Notes: generated from the letters alone by a model not told the origin. A stretch of DNA of 9,640 bases from CAWUIO01 sp963922455 (GCA_963922455.1 CAWUIO010000175.1:1-9640); one strand, 5' to 3'; numbered from the stretch's first letter, positions 1 through 6,118 are shown. Numbers and translations: made by a program.

Positions 1-114
1 TTCTATTTTAAAATGGCCCTTTGCAGCCCAACGCAATTAAATTTAAACAGTTTCTTAGATAAATTATAAAGTTTAGTAAAGAAGACTGACAAGTATCCTT
101 CATTATTGAGATTT

Positions 115-387
115 ATGGATACAGAAAAATTTGAGGTAGACTTTTCGTTAGTGGAGTTGGTTGGCCAAATTTTTCATACGTATAAAATTAAACTTGGTGT
201 GTATCGTACAAGAGGAGTAACCCCGCCTCATGGATATAATGATATGCTTGATTCATTATCGTTGTGTAGCGATTCCGAAGACCTTGTTAAAGTTTCAATG
301 TTAAAAAATGAAAATCATTCTTTCTTAGTTTTTTCAAATGCAAATCTCAGCAAAATATTTGGTGTTGTACAAGATAAAGGGTTCTGA
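115..387 (+). CDS. Small hypothetical protein, about 90 aa
   Basis: I do not recognise this protein. It is a short, mostly soluble-looking polypeptide without a signal peptide or membrane segment. An in-frame TTG lies nine bases upstream at 106, but the ATG at 115 gives a normal start (MDTEKFEVDF) and is preferred. The protein has an acidic N-terminus, a central stretch RTRGVTPPHGYNDM and two isolated Cys-free hydrophobic runs; one Cys occurs in LSLCSDSED. It is more AT-rich in codon use than the acylase gene further along. The only neighbour on this side is msrB, which faces it across about 350 noncoding bases. It could be a conserved hypothetical, an immunity-type small protein, or the surviving end of a larger gene whose start lies left of the window. 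No functional claim is justified. Confidence 0.45.
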   Translation: MDTEKFEVDFSLVELVGQIFHTYKIKLGVYRTRGVTPPHGYNDMLDSLSLCSDSEDLVKVSMLKNENHSFLVFSNANLSKIFGVVQDKGF

Positions 388-448
388 CACCCGCTGATCG
401 GGATATTCCAAACTAACAAAAAACAGAAGTTGGGCCGGGTTTATTACC

Positions 449-483
449 CCCTCAGTCACTCGGCTCAGCCGAGCGACTGAGGG
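449..483. repeat. 35-bp near-perfect hairpin
   Basis: The left arm CCCTCAGTC then CTCGGCT pairs with AGCCGAG then GACTGAGGG, with a single A/C mismatch (458/474) and the centre at 466. It is flanked by a further inverted pair, GGGATAT (400-406) and ATATCCC (498-504). Neither side has a T-run, so a classical intrinsic terminator is not supported. It lies 60 bases after the small + gene and could still act as a 3' end barrier, or be a repeat insertion. Confidence 0.6.
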
Positions 484-625
484 AACATATTATGACGATA
501 TCCCACAAAAATATCCGGGACTTATACCCCTAAAACTGTAAGCAAAGAATCCGAGAGCAAGCTGCTTCACAAAGCTAGATCAAACTAGCCATAAGAACAA
601 GATGGACTTCATAGGGCGGATACAT

Positions 626-664
626 AAAAAAGTCCGTAGCCTCAAGTGGGTGAAAACTACGGAC
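626..664 (-). terminator. Probable intrinsic terminator for msrB
   Basis: Read on the minus strand, GTCCGTAG and CTACGGAC form an 8-bp stem around a 17-nt loop, followed at once by six T (626-631). It lies about 80 bases beyond the msrB stop codon, the right place to end that transcript. The same stem-loop occurs at 4998-5029 behind another minus-strand gene, without the T-run, so it may be a mobile or repeated structure that happens to serve as a terminator here. The 17-nt loop is long for an efficient terminator. Confidence 0.5.
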
Positions 665-691
665 AATACGTACTTGCCTTGTAAAAGGGTG

Positions 692-731
692 TAAGCTCAG
701 CGAAGGTTTGGATGTAAACAACCTGAGCTTA
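692..731 (-). other. Stem-loop directly behind msrB
   Basis: TAAGCTCAG (692-700) and CTGAGCTTA (723-731) are perfect inverted arms, and an inner AGGTT/AACCT pair can extend the helix. On the minus strand it starts 11 bases after the msrB stop and is followed by ACACCCTTTT. It may be a first, weaker terminator or a 3' end stabiliser in tandem with the T-run hairpin at 626-664. Confidence 0.4.
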
Positions 732-742
732 GGCAGAACGAA

Positions 743-1285
743 TTATTTACTCTGCTTCGTTTTCCATTCTTTTACTATGGCTGGCAGTTCTTTACCTTCC
801 TCGACAAATATCAAAGAAGCCGAGTTCATGCAATACCGTAGTCCGGTGGGGGCGGGGCCATCCTTAAATACGTGGCCTAAATGAGAACCACTGCCACTAT
901 CCACTACTTCGGTACGTACCATACCGTGGCTCTTGTCGACAATCTCTTTGACGGCATTTTTACTAATAGGTTGGTAAAAGCTAGGCCATCCCGTGCCAGA
1001 TTTATACTTATGCTCAGAGCTGAACAAAGGCTGGCCCGTAGCCGCAGAATAATAGATTCCTTTTTTCTTATTATCCCAATATACTCCCGTGAAGGGACGT
1101 TCGGTACCCTGCTTGCGCAGTACATAAAATTGCTCATCCGAAAGGGCATTCTTCCACTCCTCATCTGTCTTTTGGATAGGATAGGAAGAACTTTCCTTTT
1201 TAGTATTGGACAGGGTGTTGGATTTGGTTTGGCAAGCCCCAGTGATATAGGTAAGGCTGAGAATTAAAATAAGCGATAATCTCAT
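743..1285 (-). CDS. msrB: Peptide-methionine (R)-S-oxide reductase MsrB, lipoprotein form
   Basis: MsrB reduces the R epimer of methionine sulfoxide in oxidised proteins. The 180-residue protein begins with a lipoprotein signal (hydrophobic residues 3-16, then TGAC with Cys18), so it should act outside the cytoplasm, anchored to a membrane. The MsrB domain spans about 45-162: QFYVLRKQGTERPF, SGTGWPSF (96-103), SHLGHVF (134-140) with His135 and His138, and RYCMNSASL with the catalytic Cys152. Both zinc-binding CxxC pairs of the E. coli enzyme are replaced (YSAATG near 79-84; DSGSG near 129-133), so this is the metal-free form. The position where E. coli MsrB has Cys in SGCGW is Thr98, leaving Cys152 as the only Cys of the mature protein. 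Such single-Cys enzymes usually need an external thiol partner. No msrA is adjacent. The ATG is the first codon before a normal signal peptide. Confidence 0.95.
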   Translation of the reverse strand: MRLSLILILSLTYITGACQTKSNTLSNTKKESSSYPIQKTDEEWKNALSDEQFYVLRKQGTERPFTGVYWDNKKKGIYYSAATGQPLFSSEHKYKSGTGWPSFYQPISKNAVKEIVDKSHGMVRTEVVDSGSGSHLGHVFKDGPAPTGLRYCMNSASLIFVEEGKELPAIVKEWKTKQSK

Positions 1286-1334
1286 AGTTTTTTCTTTTTA
1301 TCTCGATGGACGATAGGTTTAACCATTTGTTTAG

Positions 1335-1366
1335 CTAAACTATAAATAAACACAGAGATTGTCCAA
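1335..1366 (-). promoter_or_regulatory. Possible msrB promoter
   Basis: On the minus strand a TTG (1364-1366) is followed 21 bases later by TAGTTTAG (1335-1342), close to the Bacteroidota -33 TTG / -7 TAnnTTTG pattern, about 50 bases before the msrB ATG. The -7 element overlaps a perfect 12-bp palindrome, GTTTAGCTAAAC (1329-1340), which could be an operator. The assignment rests on spacing and similarity only. Confidence 0.3.
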
Positions 1367-1387
1367 AAAGTTCTGCCGAGTGTCGCT

Positions 1388-1420
1388 ATCCCGACAGGGA
1401 ATACCTTGTCTTATCGGGAT
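1388..1420. repeat. Inverted repeat ATCCCGA / TCGGGAT
   Basis: ATCCCGA (1388-1394) and TCGGGAT (1414-1420) are inverted, with a second possible inner pair GACAGG / CCTTGTC, and TTT follows on the + strand. The TATCGGGAT word recurs at 394-403 (as ATCGGGATAT) and 5468-5476, so this looks like a copy of a small dispersed palindromic repeat. It is a weak terminator candidate, with no known + gene upstream to terminate. Confidence 0.4.
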
Positions 1421-1576
1421 TTTGGAGTCAAAGGCTAAATATACCCTAGCTTGGCTTAATGCTCATTTTTTTCTAAATAGTTTCTTAACAATTCCTTTCA
1501 TACTTTTATATCCTCAAGCTTTTTGAGAAGTGGGTTCCGGCTTAGAATCTTGTTTTTTTCAAAGAATGGATCTCTA

Positions 1577-1706
1577 GGGGCTTCCCCGCGCCATTCCCCA
1601 AGGTTGCCATAGAAAAAAAACTAGCGGCGCGGGTCGGGCTGTCACTACTCGCTGCCTTCCCCCGCGGCCCTACACGAGCTCAAACATGCCGTTCCATCCC
1701 TAAGCC
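1577..1706 (+). repeat. Dispersed GC-rich intergenic repeat, copy A (full length)
   Basis: This is the best copy of a repeat found four times here. Order: left arm GGGGCTTCCCCGCGCC (1577-1592), 33-nt variable spacer (1593-1625), right arm starting GGCGCGGG then TCGGGCT, GTCACTACTCGC (1626-1652), a variable middle, then GAGCTCAAACATGCC and the end block ATCCCTAAGCC (1696-1706). The right arm start is the reverse complement of the left arm end (CCGCGCC/GGCGCGG), so the element can form a large hairpin, and the left arm can fold on itself. It has no ORF and is far more GC-rich than its flanks. Function unknown. The flanks 1421-1576 and 1707-1760 show nothing else. Confidence 0.7.
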
Positions 1707-1762
1707 ATTAAAAGATAAGCTGTTAATAGCCAACTCAAGGTACAACTTACGTTTTGTAGAGA

Positions 1763-1782
1763 ATGGGCTTTGTATAAGCCAT
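1763..1782 (-). terminator. Weak hairpin behind the acyltransferase-like gene
   Basis: ATGGCTT and AAGCC(C)AT form a 7-bp stem with one bulge on the minus strand, about 25 bases past the stop codon of the gene ending at 1808. No T-run follows, so termination is only suggested by position. Confidence 0.25.
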
Positions 1783-1807
1783 TAGGAAATAGGTATGATA
1801 AGAGGGC

Positions 1808-3145
1808 TCATGGATAATTTCTTAAAAGTTGGAACACTTCCTTGGATGCTTTTTCAAAGGCCCTGATCATCGTCTCCTGGTCAAGCAATTTCGGGTCGGT
1901 ATGAAGGTACAGTTGTGCTTCTCCATTATAGTTTGACCAAGCAAACTTGGCCCTTTCATAAGGAGAAAGGGGGACGCGTAGGTGATGGGCAATTACTTGG
2001 GCCGAGTCGATGCTCAGTACATCATCGGCTAAGGGAAAATAATTGGAGATATAATCTGTTATGGAGCTTTCTATCAAGATAGACTCGATAAAAGGAACTT
2101 GTCTCAAGATTTTCCAATTTCGTCCTGTGGTTTCATACGAACTGGCCGCAGGAGAAATATGGGTGATTCTCTGGTGCATATCTTCTATGGGCTCCAAAGG
2201 AAATACCAGAGGAAATAGTTTTATAGCCCTATTATTCCCTTCATCGGTTTCAAGGGAACTCTTTCTGAGGCTCAAAGGGGTCAAGATAGGGCGGAGATAG
2301 GCGGTGTCTGGATCTTGGATATCCAGATGATAATGTGTGATGGCCCTCGTGGTGATAAAGGAAAAGATATCACTCATTGACAAACTGGCTTTTTTGCCCA
2401 AGTCATAAAGGGCTTTATCTCCCAGAGGCAATACAAATTTTTTCACTTCAAACCCTGATTCTGTAAACCCCTTTTTTCTTTTCGGGTCAAAAAGGTGCTC
2501 TAGGGCTTGGTTAACGATATAGGAGCCTTCACTTTTTTTCTTGCTTTGGTTATCGATTTGATAACCAAATTGAGTCCGTTCGCGATCTAAGGAAAATAAA
2601 TGCTTGGCTTGTTTGTTAAACATGCCCTCAAAATCGGAAATGACGTGATGCCAAATAAATAGCAACTCGCGGCGGTCTGCGCTTAGGTAAGCCCGGAACA
2701 AGGGCAAACCCTCTCCCAATTCATAGGCTTGAGAGATCTCAAGATCGGCTTGTATTCTGACTTCTTCCAAGTTGGCCGTTTGATCCAGTATCTTAAAATT
2801 TTGACCCCAGTCGGGCTCTGCTTTTTGCCAGTAAGGCAATCCATCAATTACGACCACATTTCGGTGAAACATTTCGTATGCACCTATCAGTTTTTTAAGT
2901 CTTTTTAATACGATCGTTTCATCCAACTCCTTATCAAAGGTATATTGTACCACACAAGGCATGAAGCGATTGGTGGGTTTTTGCATAAGCCAAAATATAG
3001 CATCCCCATTGGCTACGGGCTCCAGCTCTTGGGGTACTTGTGTAAATCTCCATTGGCGGTAGGCGATGAAGGCCAAAATAAGTAGGGCAAGGCTTAGTAA
3101 TGAAATGCTTATTATTTTAAGCCCTTGTCGTAGGATTCTTTTCAT
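1808..3145 (-). CDS. Membrane-anchored HHxxxD acyltransferase-like protein (condensation / WS-DGAT fold)
   Basis: The 445-residue protein starts with a basic stretch and one hydrophobic helix (about 9-29), so it is likely anchored with its bulk outside the cytoplasm, or facing inward as a monotopic protein. The rest resembles the CoA-dependent acyltransferase superfamily that includes wax ester synthase/DGAT, PapA5 and peptide-synthetase condensation domains. WHHVISDFEG (165-174) fits HHxxxD, with His167 as candidate base and Asp171. LTPLSLRK (288-295) and NNRAIKLFPLVFPL (304-317) recall the conserved second half, and SNYNGEAQLYLHTDP (404-418) recalls the C-terminal strand of the family. The usual Gly after the Asp is Phe, with Gly two residues later. 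Acyl donor and acceptor cannot be inferred. It stands alone as a transcription unit, with no biosynthetic partners beside it. The ATG at 3145 directly precedes the basic-hydrophobic start. Confidence 0.7.
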   Translation of the reverse strand: MKRILRQGLKIISISLLSLALLILAFIAYRQWRFTQVPQELEPVANGDAIFWLMQKPTNRFMPCVVQYTFDKELDETIVLKRLKKLIGAYEMFHRNVVVIDGLPYWQKAEPDWGQNFKILDQTANLEEVRIQADLEISQAYELGEGLPLFRAYLSADRRELLFIWHHVISDFEGMFNKQAKHLFSLDRERTQFGYQIDNQSKKKSEGSYIVNQALEHLFDPKRKKGFTESGFEVKKFVLPLGDKALYDLGKKASLSMSDIFSFITTRAITHYHLDIQDPDTAYLRPILTPLSLRKSSLETDEGNNRAIKLFPLVFPLEPIEDMHQRITHISPAASSYETTGRNWKILRQVPFIESILIESSITDYISNYFPLADDVLSIDSAQVIAHHLRVPLSPYERAKFAWSNYNGEAQLYLHTDPKLLDQETMIRAFEKASKEVFQLLRNYP

Positions 3146-3253
3146 GTCTATAAATTAATAATCCAATTTATAAATTTTTTAAAAGATGTAATGCGCGCTC
3201 TATGTTTTTTCCGTTACCTGTCGCTTGCGGTGAAGACAAGCTAGCTTGTAAGT

Positions 3254-3314
3254 GGGGCTTTCCCCGCACCATTTTTAAACCATTTAGCTAATGTAGGTCG
3301 GGGAAAAATACTCG
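3254..3314 (+). repeat. Dispersed GC-rich repeat, copy D (degenerate)
   Basis: GGGGCTTTCCCCGCACC (3254-3270) matches the left arm with one inserted T and a G-to-A change. GGTCGGGG then AAAAATACTCG (3296-3314) matches the right arm core GGTCGGGC...TACTCG. The spacer is shortened to about 19 nt and the distal half is not recognisable. A perfect 14-bp palindrome, ACAAGCTAGCTTGT (3236-3249), abuts it on the left; its half ACAAGCTAGC also occurs inside copy C (6162-6171). Confidence 0.5.
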
Positions 3315-3383
3315 TTTTATCTACTAAATATTTTGTTATTTATTCCTCCAATTCTACTATATCTGTGAGCTTTTTTTAATGAA

Positions 3384-3928
3384 TTGACCAAGTACCATCA
3401 TATAGAGAATTGGCTTTCCTGGGTGGATGAGCTCTCTGATAAAAATTATGTGATTATAGATCATTTCTTAGGAAATGATTCTTACCAAACGGTAAAAAAA
3501 TTTCTTTTATCAAAACTTCCTGAGTTCCAGTTGGCTGGTATAGGGACTTTAGATAAAAATACCATTGACAAGGGTACCCGAGGGGATTTAACGTATTGGC
3601 TTTCAAAAAGTAGAGATACCGAACCTGAAACGTTTTGGGGGCTAGTTGATGAGATGCTTAATATATTTAACCGGCACTGCTTCATGAGTCTTATGGGGTA
3701 ATTTCGGTAGTTATCTATATGAATGATACTTGGAAAAACGGGGACGGGGGAGAGTTAGAATTATACCATGAAGCCCAATCTATTAGGGTTGCCCCACTTG
3801 CCAACCGATGCGTTTTGTTCAAAAGTGATACCGTACCCCACAGTGTTTTGCAATCAATTAGAGACAGATATAGTTTGACGGGTTGGCTACTGCACAAACC
3901 CTTGGCCCTGGGACAAGTTTTTGGTTAA
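3384..3928 (+). pseudogene. SM-20-like 2OG-Fe(II) oxygenase, inactivated by deletion
   Basis: Two reading frames together match a bacterial 2OG-Fe(II) oxygenase of the SM-20/prolyl-hydroxylase type. The first (3384-3701) gives NYVIIDHFLGND, AGIGTL, RGDLTYWLSKSRDTE and NRHCFMSLMG, then stops. The second, open across the join, gives VISVVIYMNDTW, NGDGGELELYH, RCVLFKSDTVPH (distal iron-binding His) and RYSLTGWLL (2OG-binding Arg), ending at 3928. In the family, about 30 residues lie between SLxG and the ISVxIYLN strand, including the iron-binding HxD. They are missing here and the frame shifts at about 3695-3703, so the product cannot bind iron. The start is also damaged: ATGAATTGA at 3379 runs straight into a stop, and only a TTG at 3384 opens the frame. 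A SET-domain fragment begins 11 bases downstream, suggesting a former operon. Confidence 0.85.
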
Positions 3929-3939
3929 TTGTTTTTCTT

Positions 3940-4014
3940 ATGATACATCCTCACACAGAACTAAAATTTGTAAATGATGCTATAGGATATGGTGTCTTTG
4001 CGGTTAAAGCGGCG
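3940..4014 (+). pseudogene. 5' fragment of a SET-domain gene
   Basis: From the ATG at 3940 the reading MIHPHTELKFVND then AIGYGVFAVK matches the first strand of bacterial SET-domain (protein lysine methyltransferase-type) proteins, where HPxTELRFxxDxIGYGVxA is the usual opening. After about residue 23 the similarity ends. The catalytic and AdoMet-binding parts (NHSFxxN and the later Tyr) are absent, although the frame stays open to 4155. The fragment follows the broken oxygenase by 11 bases. The break near 4005-4015 probably joins it to unrelated DNA that codes on the other strand. Confidence 0.55.
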
Positions 4015-4652
4015 GAAATCACATTATCTAGTTGCCCTTCTATGCTGTCTTGTTTTACTGTACAGGCTGCGGAAAAACTAAGCGGGATGTTCTTCTCCAA
4101 GGACGCCAAGGTTTTTACCACAAAAACGAAGTTCTCTCTAATCGGGCATAGATAACATGAATCTATTGTCCCTTTCTTAATTTTGGAACCTTTGCCTGGG
4201 GCATATGCATAGACAAGTTCTTCCTCAAACCTCGATTTTACCTTTTCCCATATTTCCTGCTTAATTTGAAAATCAATCCCGTATTACTGGGTTTTGACCT
4301 GAAAAGCAGCGTATTCTAATTCGCCTTTTCTGTTGGCCAGCAAACTGTGCCTATCAATATGTACAGATAAAATATAGGAACCTGGAGCCTGCCCGATTTT
4401 TTTGTATAGGTTTAGGTTTCTCTTTGAGCTGGCTAAGCCAATGTATAAGCCCTTGCTCCTTGGGTTTAGTTAAGCCGCGTCTCCTTTTGGGCCATTTTGT
4501 AATCCAGGTGTTTTTGCTTTTTATAATCTACATAGACCTATATTCATAGCGGGTTGTAATTTGCCCCCCGCCAGTCTTTCGGGATTATAAACCGACTGTA
4601 AGGAGCTCAGCGCCGCTAACCCTAAATATCCGGTCAAAATAGAAAGCTTGGC
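3951..4652 (-). pseudogene. Unrecognised decayed gene, several frameshifts
   Basis: No single frame is intact, but neighbouring minus-strand frames give protein-like pieces in order: LTGYLGLAALSSLQSVYNPE with GGKLQPAMNIG (4652 down to about 4535), VYVDYKKQKHLDYKMAQ, then KEQGLIHWLSQLKEKPKPIQ, then GQAPGSYILSVHIDRHSLL. One frame is open from about 4469 to 3954 except for a single TAA (4284-4286), and continues with IWEKVKSRFEEELVYAYAP and ENFVFVVKTLASLEKNIPLS. A run of seven A (4397-4403 as T on +) is a natural slip point for one of the shifts. I do not recognise the family. The left end overlaps the SET fragment, so true homology probably stops near 4015, where both genes are cut. A TAG precedes the first piece and no start codon is evident. 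Confidence 0.45.
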
Positions 4653-4671
4653 CTAAAAATTCTTTTCTTCA

Positions 4672-4799
4672 GCTTAGGGATAGAGCCATTGTCTGAGCCC
4701 GCTGCTGGTTTGTGCGGATGCCGGCGAGTGGCGAAAGCCCGGCCCGCGCCAACACACATGGGCAGGTTGTAAGATTCCTTCCAGGCGCGGGCAAGCCCC
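4672..4799 (-). repeat. Dispersed GC-rich repeat, copy B (full length)
   Basis: On the minus strand: left arm GGGGCTTGCCCGCGCC (4799-4784), a 33-nt spacer (4783-4751) unlike that of copy A, right arm GGCGCGGG, CCGGGCT, TTCGCCACTCGC (4750-4724), a variable middle, GGGCTCAGACAATGGC, and the end block ATCCCTAAGC (4681-4672). Arm-to-end length is 79 nt against 80 in copy A. It sits between the decayed minus-strand gene and the SnoaL-like gene. An ATG-started frame across it (4712-5011) is only a by-product of the GC-rich sequence. Confidence 0.7.
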
Positions 4800-4838
4800 A
4801 AAAAAATTTAAACCCTTCTAAAATTTGGGTTTTTGGGG
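4796..4838. other. A/T-rich hairpin abutting repeat copy B
   Basis: CCCCAAAAA (4796-4804) pairs with TTTTTGGGG (4830-4838). An alternative AAACCC/GGGTTT pair (4810-4815, 4827-4832) competes with it. The first four C belong to repeat copy B, so the hairpin may be an edge structure of the insertion. Function unknown. Confidence 0.35.
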
Positions 4839-4996
4839 GGCATTTGTACGTATTGCTAGAGCATTTCTGTAGGTTGGCTAATATAAATTCTGTAGGGTAC
4901 GGGGCTGTGGATGTATGGGGCGATAAGCAAAGCCAGGAAACGGCAAACTTGCCACTAGTCCGGGAGGCGTGTACAACAAAACACCAAAGTTCTATA

Positions 4997-5053
4997 TGTC
5001 CGCAGCCTTAAACGATGAAGACTGCGGACAGCAGGGCTCAGCCAAGGGAGCCC
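4997..5053. repeat. Second copy of the msrB-end stem-loop, with a following hairpin
   Basis: TGTCCGCAG (4997-5005) and CTGCGGACA (5022-5030) make a perfect 9-bp stem. Stem and loop match the 632-664 element: GTCCGyAGCCTyAA on one side and TGAArACTrCGGAC on the other. The T-A pair there (637/659) is C-G here (5003/5024), a compensatory change. A second hairpin follows, GGGCTC (5034-5039) with GAGCCC (5048-5053). Both lie within 75 bases after the SnoaL-like gene's stop, read on the minus strand, and may mark its transcript end, but no T-run follows. Confidence 0.5.
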
Positions 5054-5068
5054 CAAGGTACGGGAGGC

Positions 5069-5425
5069 TTATACGTGGTAGTAGCGCTCTCTATAGATTT
5101 TACCATCTTTCCACTCCGTAGCCACTACTTGCTCAGATACCATCGTAGTACCATCGTTCAAATTTAAGGTCATCACGGCATCGTAAAAGGAGTGATTGCC
5201 GTTGATGGCATAGTTTCCTACTTTGTAGCCTACAAATTCTTTTACTTGCTGGTTGATGAAATCTTTCTCAAATTGAATACAAAACTCTTTTCCTTTTTTA
5301 GGTTCGTCATTGGCCTCGATCAATTCCACGTCTTCATGAAGATAGGTTTCCATCACGCCTATGAAATCCCCTTTGGCGAGTAATTCGTGAAGGTGCTCTA
5401 AATTACTTTGAATTGAATTTTCCAT
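5069..5425 (-). CDS. SnoaL/NTF2-like protein
   Basis: At 118 residues this has the size and pattern of the NTF2-like superfamily (SnoaL-like subgroup): an N-terminal helix pair (NLEHLHELLAKGDFIGVMETYL), the strand after it (HEDVELIEANDEP), a helix GKEFCIQFEKDFI and three C-terminal strands ending VVATEWKDGKIYRERYYHV. No signal peptide is present, so it is cytoplasmic. Members form cone-shaped dimers with a pocket and are used as isomerases, hydrolases or ligand-binding proteins, so the fold does not reveal a substrate. The final RERYYHV is typical of the stress-linked 'nuclear transport factor 2 family' annotations. It is preceded by about 200 noncoding bases and followed by hairpins, so it is probably transcribed alone. 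The ATG at 5425 is the only sensible start. Confidence 0.85.
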   Translation of the reverse strand: MENSIQSNLEHLHELLAKGDFIGVMETYLHEDVELIEANDEPKKGKEFCIQFEKDFINQQVKEFVGYKVGNYAINGNHSFYDAVMTLNLNDGTTMVSEQVVATEWKDGKIYRERYYHV

Positions 5426-5466
5426 TGTGTATGATGAATTAATTGATTAAAAAATGCACTTGTTGT

Positions 5467-5609
5467 CTATCGGGATTAGCCAGGCTCCCCCCCTTATTTG
5501 ATGACTTGCTAATCGTTTAAGGCCTACAGATGGCTTGATGATCCATACTCCAACCTTAAGTTGAGGATGGCTAATTCCTAATAAGGATTGTAGGGACGGT
5601 GTCCGATAG
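5467..5609. other. Noncoding stretch bounded by inverted repeats
   Basis: The outer arms CTATCGG (5467-5473) and CCGATAG (5603-5609) are perfect inverts. Inside, GGATTAGCC (5473-5481) faces GGCTAATTCC (5569-5578), and CCATACTCCAAC (5543-5554) with GTTGAGGATGG (5560-5570) forms a local hairpin. The pairings compete, which would fit alternative folds. It lies between the stop of the DUF4345 gene and the start of the SnoaL-like gene, so on the minus strand it would be a 3' trailer or a leader. It matches no riboswitch class that I can name. Confidence 0.35.
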
Positions 5610-5634
5610 TACACTAACAAAAAACGCATTCAAA

Positions 5635-6039
5635 CTATCCACTTTTTTCTAATTTACTTTCTTGAATGAGTAAGTACAAGGCAAAAAATCCTATCAATAA
5701 TTCTAAGATTAAATAGACGATCAATAAGAAGTGGGATACGCCATCTAGGAGTAAGCTAAACATTCTGCCGGCTGCAATCCCTAGGGTAAACACAACCAAA
5801 CCGATCATGGCCGGTTTTCGGAAGGCGGGCTTGGTTGCTCCCATAAACCATAAGACAATCTGGCCAAGGTACAAACCCATGACCGCCCGCATGATATGCC
5901 TCAAATTAATATTGTCCACAGAAAAGCCATAGAGAGGGCTCAAGGTCTTTTCGGGCATGAAACCGTAGCTTAATGCCACGGGTATTAAGCCCAGGGTCAT
6001 TAGCCACAACAGTAATCTTTGTAATCGTTCGTTTGTCAT
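5635..6039 (-). CDS. DUF4345 family membrane protein
   Basis: The 134-residue protein has four predicted membrane helices at about 8-26, 47-67, 75-97 and 102-126 and belongs to the DUF4345 pattern. The marks are LRHIMRAVMGLYLG before the second helix, the basic loop KPAFRKPAM, and AAGRMFSLLLDG at the end of the third, where the family has a conserved Arg and Asp. The function of the family is unknown. The chain is full length for the family. It stands alone between two noncoding regions, with the acylase about 170 bases upstream on the same strand, separated by repeat copy C. A cotranscript with the acylase is possible but not required. The ATG at 6039 leaves the usual short basic lead before the first helix. 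Confidence 0.85.
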   Translation of the reverse strand: MTNERLQRLLLWLMTLGLIPVALSYGFMPEKTLSPLYGFSVDNINLRHIMRAVMGLYLGQIVLWFMGATKPAFRKPAMIGLVVFTLGIAAGRMFSLLLDGVSHFLLIVYLILELLIGFFALYLLIQESKLEKSG

Positions 6040-6118
6040 ATTACTCTATTTGCTTTTTTTAAATTAGGTTTTTCGCTTGCTCCTTTGCGTTTGTGATCTT
6101 CCTAAGGCACGTACAATA

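Noticed and set aside
388..742. Possible 5' part of a group II intron
   Set aside because: The stem-rich sequence brings group II domain I to mind, but no domain V, boundary sequence or reverse transcriptase is present, so the claim cannot be supported by eye.
881..1267. 128-residue + strand frame opposite msrB
   Set aside because: It lies wholly inside msrB, whose family match is unambiguous; the frame is an antisense by-product.
1577..1706. CRISPR or tandem repeat array
   Set aside because: The repeated arms are single inverted units at distant sites in both orientations, not regularly spaced direct repeats.
4712..5011. 99-residue + strand frame starting MRMPASGESPAR
   Set aside because: It begins inside repeat copy B and ends in the 4997-5030 stem-loop. 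The translation follows the GC-rich repeat and structured sequence, with no protein-like pattern.
5447..5629. 60-residue minus-strand frame in the gap before the SnoaL-like gene
   Set aside because: It runs through the inverted repeats of 5467-5609, has no homology I recognise, and is better explained as noncoding.
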